Made by a program: the position numbers and the translations under genes. DNA of 32,894 nucleotides from an uncultured Bacteroidota bacterium. Lineage in GTDB: Bacteria > Bacteroidota > Bacteroidia > Flavobacteriales_D > Crocinitomicaceae. Positions 14,522 to 23,200 of the stretch are shown one piece after another. The stretch lies in contig CALCCB010000078.1 in NCBI GenBank assembly GCA_937899625.1, positions 1 to 32,894 on the forward strand, written 5' to 3'. Numbering within the stretch: position 1 is the stretch's first letter; each line of letters begins with the position of its first letter. The notes beneath the pieces are model-generated. The model was given only the letters and a program-made list of their open reading frames with translations, was not told the origin of the DNA and ran no database searches.

Positions 14522-17131
14522 GTGAAATCTACCCTACTTACCTTTCTGATTTTAGTCATCAGCTCAGCCTTCGCACATGACGATATTAAACTGACCATCG
14601 ATCAAGTACAAATCATTGATCTGCAAGGATGTAAGGCTATCCAGGTCGAACTTACCAATCACTACCCTAAACAATTGTGGGACGTGAATTTGGAAATAGA
14701 GATCGCTAAAGGCAAACACAGAACTGTCCATATCGAACAAATTGATCCTAAAAAAAAGGTTCAGATCACGGAATCGTTTTGCAATGAAACAATCGAAGAA
14801 GCTTCTTTAAAGATAACGGTCAATCGTCTAATGGGGAAAGAACATGACTGGCTTGAGTGGTCGCCTAACCTCCTTCAAAAGCAAACAAACACTGCTTTTT
14901 CCGAATTTTATGTCGATGCTCCGTGGAGAATGAAAAAATTTGACGAAAATGGAGACCTAAATGGAATTCCTGTTCATTTCTTTCTTCATGACGCAGACCT
15001 GGTGCTTCTGATGGATATTCAGATCGATAACATCAATATCCGTATAAAGAATGCCTCAGATCCGAATTTTGGTCCAATACTGACGTTTAACTCATGGAAT
15101 GCTTCAGATTTTGCGAATCTTTTTTCATGTGCTTCTCCAAATGATCCGGCATTAGACATCAAACCATTCAGTATTAATTCACTTACCCCTACCCCATCCC
15201 AGACATTTGATTTTGACATAGACTCTGACTTTTTTGGAGATTTTATAACGGTGACCGAGAAATACTGGTATTTCGATTTCACTATCCCCACTTCATTTCT
15301 TCAGGGAATGAGCGATGAGGTCGATATCCTTGTCCAGGTAGAATATGCGAATTTTTCGATCGCCGATACCTATTTCGGGTTAAGGGTGTTTAGAAAATCA
15401 GAATCACTACCAACGATTGATGGGTATTACAGAGGTGATACACATCTTCACTCAATGTACACGCAAAGTGATGCTGAAATTGGATTACCTCTGTGTTCTA
15501 CGAAAAAAGCAGCTCAAATGATCGGAATTGATTGGATCACCACAACTGATCATACTTCTGATTTTGATAATTATGGTAATGGTATAAGTGCCAACTGGGA
15601 TCGTATCCGAAGTGAAGCTCAACAATTGAATAGTGAGGATAGCTCCCTGATCTACATTGCTGGACAGGAAGTAGCAGCAAACAATGCCAATGACCGTTTG
15701 GTCCATATGTTGGCCTATCCTGATCCTGCAAATCCTTTTTCTTTACCCTTCATTGGAGATGGAAATGGAGACCTCTTCCCTACCAATGTAAGCGTCAAGA
15801 ATGCTTTAGATAATATTTCAAACAACAATGGATTTGCCTATGCGGCGCATCCTTTCGCAACGGATGACGAATTACCATTGATCCCTGTAAATGGAGGGAT
15901 CTGGAATCTTGGATCAACAGAATTCCCAGTGAATGGCTCAAACTTTCCTTTGACAGGGGGAAATATTATTTGTAACGACACTAATTTGGATTCTGATGTA
16001 TTCTATCTTCCAGGGAACGATACGTTGATCTATCCTGGTTTAAAAGGTGGTCAAATTTGGAACGCGAAGAAGACTCTTAGCTCCACGGATGACGAATTGG
16101 ATCCTTGGGATCTTCAAACAAATCAATCCGGATTTACGCCAGCAGATACTTCGAGTAATTCCTTTCATTGGAAAAGATTCAAACAGGGACAAGAAATTGT
16201 CAATACAGTTAACAGAATTGGGCTGATTGCGAAAAACAATAATTCTGCGACTGAAAACTGGAAAATGTACTATGCTGGAGGAAATGATGCTCATGGTTCC
16301 TTCAATTATTCAAATACAGATGACTTTGCTTCACTCGGCTCTATTTCGAACAATGCAGTCGGAAAGATCTCAACTGCAACCTATTGTCCAAATGGGATGG
16401 GAACAAATGGCGTTCATGTTCTGGACGCATTGAACAAAGGAAGATCGACATTAACGGATGGGCCTATCATCGCAGCATCACTTTCGAAAAATGGGAATAA
16501 CGATCCAGAAGTTTTCATGGGCGATGACACCCGACTTGATATAAACACAGTGGACGATCAGTATGTAGTTATTGATGCCGCTACAACAGCTGAATTTGGT
16601 GCGATCAGGAGATTAACCGCAATCTTTGGAACCGAAGCAGGAGAAAGTAAAAAAGTCCTTACGCTATCTGATTCAACCGGCAATTTTAGTCTAAGCTACA
16701 AATTGACAGACCTGATTGATTCCATTATTCCAGGGTTCGTTCTACCACAAGAAAAATATATGTATATCAGGTTTGAAGCGGAGTCATATAGAGATTATTC
16801 TTTCGAAATATATCAGAATCTTCAGTATGAAGTATTTCACACGGTTACCAATCCGATCTGGTTCAAATATGATGATCAAGCTTTTATCAATGAAAATGAT
16901 GAAATCGAATTTAAGCTGTATCCCAATCCTACTTCCGATATGATAACTTTGGAAACGTCACTGGATAATGGAAGATTAGTTATAAAGGGGTTAGACGGAA
17001 AGATCATTGATGAAAGAAATATTTCCAAAGGGAAAAATCATATTGATTTCCATAAATTTTCTTCTGGAATGTATGTCTTTACCATCCAATTCAATAACGG
17101 ACTGATCAGTAAGAGGGTTATCAAATTGTAA
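14522..17131 (+). CDS. Secreted PHP-domain (CehA/McbA-like) metallohydrolase with T9SS sorting domain
   Basis: The 869-residue protein begins at GTG with a signal peptide (KSTLLTFLILVISSAFA). Residues about 300-600 form a PHP-type metal-dependent hydrolase: GDTHLHS (D306, H308, H310), TTDH (D343, H344), GQEV, YAAHPF (H443) and GGNDAHG (D589, H591). These match the metal-ligand series of CehA/McbA-like secreted PHP enzymes. Residues 30-290 are beta-rich and of unknown role. The last 85 residues are a T9SS type A sorting domain (KLYPNPTSDMITL to SKRVIKL). It probably acts on a phosphoester or other ester outside the cell, but the substrate is unknown. GTG is the first possible start because TGA at 14516-14518 closes the frame upstream. 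Confidence 0.85.
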   Translation: MKSTLLTFLILVISSAFAHDDIKLTIDQVQIIDLQGCKAIQVELTNHYPKQLWDVNLEIEIAKGKHRTVHIEQIDPKKKVQITESFCNETIEEASLKITVNRLMGKEHDWLEWSPNLLQKQTNTAFSEFYVDAPWRMKKFDENGDLNGIPVHFFLHDADLVLLMDIQIDNINIRIKNASDPNFGPILTFNSWNASDFANLFSCASPNDPALDIKPFSINSLTPTPSQTFDFDIDSDFFGDFITVTEKYWYFDFTIPTSFLQGMSDEVDILVQVEYANFSIADTYFGLRVFRKSESLPTIDGYYRGDTHLHSMYTQSDAEIGLPLCSTKKAAQMIGIDWITTTDHTSDFDNYGNGISANWDRIRSEAQQLNSEDSSLIYIAGQEVAANNANDRLVHMLAYPDPANPFSLPFIGDGNGDLFPTNVSVKNALDNISNNNGFAYAAHPFATDDELPLIPVNGGIWNLGSTEFPVNGSNFPLTGGNIICNDTNLDSDVFYLPGNDTLIYPGLKGGQIWNAKKTLSSTDDELDPWDLQTNQSGFTPADTSSNSFHWKRFKQGQEIVNTVNRIGLIAKNNNSATENWKMYYAGGNDAHGSFNYSNTDDFASLGSISNNAVGKISTATYCPNGMGTNGVHVLDALNKGRSTLTDGPIIAASLSKNGNNDPEVFMGDDTRLDINTVDDQYVVIDAATTAEFGAIRRLTAIFGTEAGESKKVLTLSDSTGNFSLSYKLTDLIDSIIPGFVLPQEKYMYIRFEAESYRDYSFEIYQNLQYEVFHTVTNPIWFKYDDQAFINENDEIEFKLYPNPTSDMITLETSLDNGRLVIKGLDGKIIDERNISKGKNHIDFHKFSSGMYVFTIQFNNGLISKRVIKL

Positions 17132-17205
17132 ATTCCGGTCAGGTACAGCTAAATCAATGGTTTCAGCAGTTCAATAATTCACAGAATATTGACAAGGTGT
17201 TTCAG

Positions 17206-17234
17206 TTTGTCGTACTCTTTATTCCGTAAATTTA
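17206..17234 (+). promoter_or_regulatory. Promoter of the giant SprB-repeat gene
   Basis: TTTG (17206-17209) and TAAATTTA (17227-17234) are separated by 17 nt, close to the Bacteroidota -33/-7 form. The -7 box ends 22 nt before ATG 17257. Confidence 0.4.
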
Positions 17235-17256
17235 ATGCGTTAAACTGCGCACAATT

Positions 17257-20200
17257 ATGAACCATTCCTTTTTAGGGAAAGTTGCTTTCCTTGTTTGTAC
17301 GACCTTATCTATTTCCTTTTCAGTCAATAGTCAGATCACAGTAAATAATGGGTACACCGCCCAACAGCTGGGAAATAACTTGGCTGGAAACAATGTCAAT
17401 ATCTACAACGCCACCATTTCTGGGGGAGCCATTCAATATGGTCTTTTTCAATATACCGGTACTGATCTTGGGTTGAATTCAGGGGTCATCTTAAGTACAG
17501 GAAGTATTTTCGATGCTGTTGGCCCCAATAATCAGGGAGGTACATCTACGAATGTTGGAGGTCCCGGTAATGCAGATCTGACTGCATTAGCAGGTTTTCA
17601 AACCAACGATGCAGTTGTTTTCAACTTTGACTTTGAGGTTCAAGGTGATGAGATCGAATTTAAGTTTGTCTTCCTTTCTGAAGAATACAACGAATACGTA
17701 AACTCAGGATTTAACGATGTTTTTGCTTTTTACATCTCCGGGCCTGGTATTACAGGTCAGCAAAATTTAGCTGTAGTTCCTGGTACTACTACTCCTGTTA
17801 CGATCAACACCATTAACAACAATTCCTTCTGGCAGTTTTACAACGATAATACAGACAACGGAACCAACATCGAATATGACGGATTCACAACATTGATGAC
17901 AGCTTCAAAATCAGGTCTGCAACCATGTGGGATCTATACTTTATCCCTAAGAATAGCGGATGGAAGTGACTCAGCATTCGACTCGGCGGTACTACTTCAG
18001 GAAAACTCTCTAGTTCAGTCGAACATTTCAGCTTCGAGCAATACTTTTTCTGGAAACAATACCGCTTTGGAAGGATGTATCGAGGCAAGTTTCACATTTG
18101 CTCTGGATAGCGCACTTTCGTATGATGTAACTATTCCGATTGGAATTGGAGGTACAGCTACAAATGGCGTAGATTACAGCTTCATTGATAATTTGATCAC
18201 CATCCCTGCGGGACAATTGTCCTCTACACTAATCATTGATGCCGTTGCAGATGGTTTGACAGAAGGACAAGAAGTGGTTGAGCTTTATTTCACTCCTTCT
18301 CCGTGTGAACCTGTAGATACCGTTTTGTTGTATATTGATGATTACATTCCTCTTGAATACAATGTTGACCCTACTGATGTGACATGTTTCGGAGCAGATA
18401 ACGGTCAAGTTGACCTCACGGTTTCTGGTGGTATTTCACCATATACACTTACTTTAACTGACTCTTTAACTGGAGATGTGAATTCCTTTACCACCTTTCC
18501 TGTTGCCGGACTAACACCCGGAACGTACTATGTCGACGTGATTGATGGTTATGGATGTTCTGCAGAGGATATTATCGCAGGAAACATCTTTGATGCAGGA
18601 ACCACATTCATTCCTGATGGTCAGGGAGGTTCATACAGTAGCACCATAAATCTGGGAGGATTCGGGGCATCTCAATCGATTCAAAGTCCCGATCAGATTC
18701 AGTCAATCTGTGCCACTCTTGAACATTCAAGAATTGGTGAATTAGAAATTACGCTAACTGCTCCAAATGGTCAAATGATAACCCTTAAACAACAACCCGG
18801 AGGAGCAACTTGTAACCTTGGTGAACCTTGTGCTGTTGGTCCTACAGATGGTGGTTCAGGAAATTCGAACACGGATCCCGGTATTGGTTACAATTACTGT
18901 TGGCAGACCATTTCTACCTATGCTACAATGGTGGGTGAATCGAACAACTTCACATACACGTATACAAACCCATGTGACGGAAGTCAGCAGAGTGATAAAT
19001 ATCTCCCATCAGGATCGTATCAACCCTACGAAGGATTTGACAATTTTATTGGTGCGCCATTGAACGGAGGTTGGACAATTACCGTTACTGACCATATTCC
19101 AAATAACAACGGTTATATATTTGACTGGAGTATTGTCCTTCAGGCTAATCCGCCAGATTCAGTATTTACTATTTTGGAGCCTGCTGGACCAGCTATTTCA
19201 CATACAAGTGTTTCTCCTGCTTGTGGTGCATCCAATGGTTCCATCAACTTAACAGTAACAGGGACAGGGCCATTCACTTATTTGTGGAACAACGGTGCAA
19301 CAACCCAAGACCTTACTAATATCCCTGCAGGAGCTTATGCCGTGACAATTACGGGTCCTAATGCATGTACCTATTCATATGAGGTTGATCTTTCGAACAA
19401 CGGAACTTTGACTATATCCGGTATTGTTACGAATGAGGTTTGTGCATCCCAAAACAACGGAGCTATTAATGTTACGGTTGCGGGAGGAACAGCTCCAATT
19501 TCATACAACTGGTCGAACGGCTCAATAGCTGAAGATGTTTCAGGATTGTCACCTGGATCATATACGGTAAACGTGACAGACGCTACAGGATGTTTAGGTG
19601 TACAAACGTACAATGTCCTAGGAGCATCAAACATTAATATTTCTGGAACCACGGTGAATGAAACGTGTGGTGACGAAGACGGATCCATCTCTGTAACGGT
19701 GAATGGAGCAGTTGCCCCAATCACTTATTCATGGAGTAATGGCTCAACAACTGAAGATCTTGACCAGATCAATCAAGGGACTTATGTTTTAAGTCTTACC
19801 GATGCCAACGGCTGCAGTGCGACTGCTTCTTATAGCATCGTTAACCTTGTTGGTAACTGTGTGCCAAACTGTGATCTCGCAATCACCAATCAAACGGTTA
19901 CGAATGAATCTTGTGGAAATTCAAACGGGTCAGTTAATATCACGGTATTTACTACCAACGGACCTGCGCAATACTTATGGAATAATGGTGTAACCACAGA
20001 AGACATAAGCGGACTTCAAGTTGGTACTTATGCGGTGACCATCACGGACAATGAAGGTTGTACTGTAAATCAACAATATACAGTGAGCAATCAGTCTGGT
20101 TCCCTTTCAATAACTGGAATTAACACGACCAATGAAAACTGTGGGAATAACCAAGGTGGAGCTGACGCTACTATCACAGGAGGTGTCCAGCCTTATTTTT

Positions 20201-23200
20201 ACTCATGGTCAAATGGCTCAACAACTCAGGATCTGACGGGTGTTGCGGCAGGTACTTATACCCTTACCGTGACTGATGCATCTGGATGTTCGGTTTATCA
20301 AACAGTAACTATTCAGAATATCTCTGGAACTCTTACACAAACCTATGGAAATGCAGTGAATGAAGTATGTTCAAATTCAGCAGGATCGATCGATATTCAA
20401 ATTTCAGGTGGTCAAACTCCATATACCTATTTATGGAGTAACGGAGCGACAACTCAAGATCTAACAGGTCTTAGTGCAGGAACATACTCTTGTACAATTA
20501 CTGATAATAATGGTTGTACGATTAATACGCCAATTTATACTGTTGGAAACAATTCAGGAACACTCGCAATTTCGAACATTGACACTGACAACGAAATATG
20601 TACAAATGGACTTGGTGATATTACAGTGACCATTTCGGGAGGAACGGCGCCGTATACATTCCTTTGGAATACAGGGGCAACAACGCAAAACCTTCCTAAT
20701 CTATCTGCAGGAACCTATTCATTGACAGTGTCTGACAACTCAGGTTGTTCGTTGAACAGCGGAAATCTGGTTATCCTGAATGAAAGTGGAACACTACAGT
20801 TAACCGGAGTGTCGACCTTTGATGAATTGTGTGGAAATGGAACCGGGTCTATCAATGTCAGCGTTACAGGTGGAACAGCGCCTATATCGTATTTATGGAG
20901 CAATGGATCTACCTCACAGGATATTACCAATCTATCCGCTGGAGACTATTCACTGGTAATCACGGATTTAAATAACTGTCAAATTGATGTCAGTACATCC
21001 ATTAATAATGATCCAGGTAGCTTAACCATCGACAACATGGTGACTACGATTGAACTTTGCGGTCAGATGAATGGCGCCATAAATCTTGTCTATTCTGGAG
21101 CCGGTGCACCTTCCTCATTTAACTGGTCGAATGGAGCTACTTCAGAAGACATTACTGGAATTTCTGCAGGAACATACACCGTTACAATAACCGATGTAAA
21201 TGGTTGTCAGGCAAGCTCAAGTGCTGTTGTAAACAACATTGCCAATGGAATGACGATTGCATCATCCATCGTGGAAAGTGAATTCTGCGGAAACGGTGCA
21301 GGTTCAATCAATTTATCGATATCAGGTGGAACTGCGCCATTGACCTACTTATGGAGCAATGGTCAAACGACAGAAGATCTGAGTGGATTATCAAGTGGCA
21401 TTTATTCGTGTACAATTACAGATGCAACGGGATGTGAATTGAATGCGGGGCCATTTGAAGTGGTAAATTCGCCAGGAACTTTGAATGTATCTGTTCAAAG
21501 TATCATTAACGAGGTTTGTGGAAATAACGGTGGGTCGATCAACGCATCTGTAACAGGTGGAACAGCCCCTTATTCCTACTCATGGTCAAACGGTGCAACT
21601 ACTGAAGATATTTCAGGACTTTCTGCTGGAACATATACATTGAATGTAACCGGAAGCAATGGTTGTACAGATATGGTAAGTGCTGTTATTGACAATTTAT
21701 CAGGAACACTAACCGCATCTGCTATCATAAATGACGAAATCTGTGGAAACAATAACGGAAGCATCAACCTTACTGTCTCCGGAGGAAATGCCCCATACAC
21801 TTATTTATGGTCTAATGGAGCAACCACACAGGATCTTTCCGGTTTATCAGCTGGAAACTTCTCTGTAACTGTTTCAGATGCTTCTGGGTGTTCATTTGCA
21901 AGTGGTAATTACGTCATAAACGACAATTCAGGAAACTTCGACGTAACAGGAATAAACGTAACGAATGAAGTCTGCGGTGACGGCATGGGGTATATTGACC
22001 TCATCGTTGCAGGTGCAAACGGAACTGTTTCATATTCATGGAGCAACGGTTCGACCACTCAAGATTTATCTAACCTTTCGTCAGGTACTTATTCAGGAAC
22101 TGCAACTGATATCTCAGGATGTACGATCAGTTTCTCGGCCAGTGTATTCAATGAAGCGGGCCAAATGAATGCTTCTTCTGTCAACGTCTCTCCTACTTGT
22201 AACACAGCAAACGGATCAATCGACCTTACAGTCCTTAATGGATCTGCTCCATTAAGCTTCTTATGGTCCAATGGATCTACTACTGAAGATATCGCATCGA
22301 TTCAAAGTGGAAACTACACGGTTAACATTACAGACAATAATGGATGTATGTTGACTTACACAACAACATTGTCTGATCAGGGAATACCAACAATTGGAGG
22401 TATTTCCATTACAGATGAAACTTGTGGTAACTCAAATGGTTCGATCACAGTGAACGTATCCGGAGGAACTGCACCTTATACCTACTCCTGGTCAGGTGCA
22501 ACGTCGAATCCATGCTGTTCATATACGCTGGACATGCAGGATCTCGGAAACAGCTGGAATGGAGCTTCGATCGATGTTCTAGTTGACGGAACCAATGCAG
22601 GAAACTTTACGGTATTCGGTGGAGGTCAGAATACGGGAACTTTCAATGTTTGTGCAGGAGAAAGCATTGAATTGATATGGAACCCAGGTGGATTTGATAA
22701 TGAAGTATCATTCGATCTTCTTGACGGATCAGGAAATATTGTCTTCTCACAAGGAGCAAGTCCTACTCCAGGGACCATTTTCACAGGCACAGGATCATGT
22801 GTCACACAACCTTTAACAGGCCCTTCAATTTCGAATTTACAAGCTGGAAACTACAATGTCACGGTTACAGACGCAAACGGATGTCAGGATAGCACTGTGA
22901 TTACTGTTAATAATACCTCAGGAAATTTACAGATCACTTCTGAAGTCGTTTCAAATGAAACATGTTCTGATAATAATGGTTCGATTAACATTTCGGTTTC
23001 AGGAGATGCTCCATTTGTGTATTCATGGAACAATGGTTCAGTTTCTCAGGATCTAAGTGACCTAAATGAAGGCCTTTACACAGTTACTATTTCTGATCAA
23101 TCAGGATGTTCATTGACTGAATCGTATACGATCAATAATATCACCAATGGGCTAGTACTTGACAATGTTGTGATTTTAGAAGACAACTGTGGACAAGGAA

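Noticed and set aside
19371-19724. Long minus-strand open frames inside the giant gene (also 25009-25344)
   Set aside because: They are antisense shadows of the biased codon use in the repeats, with no protein-like motifs.
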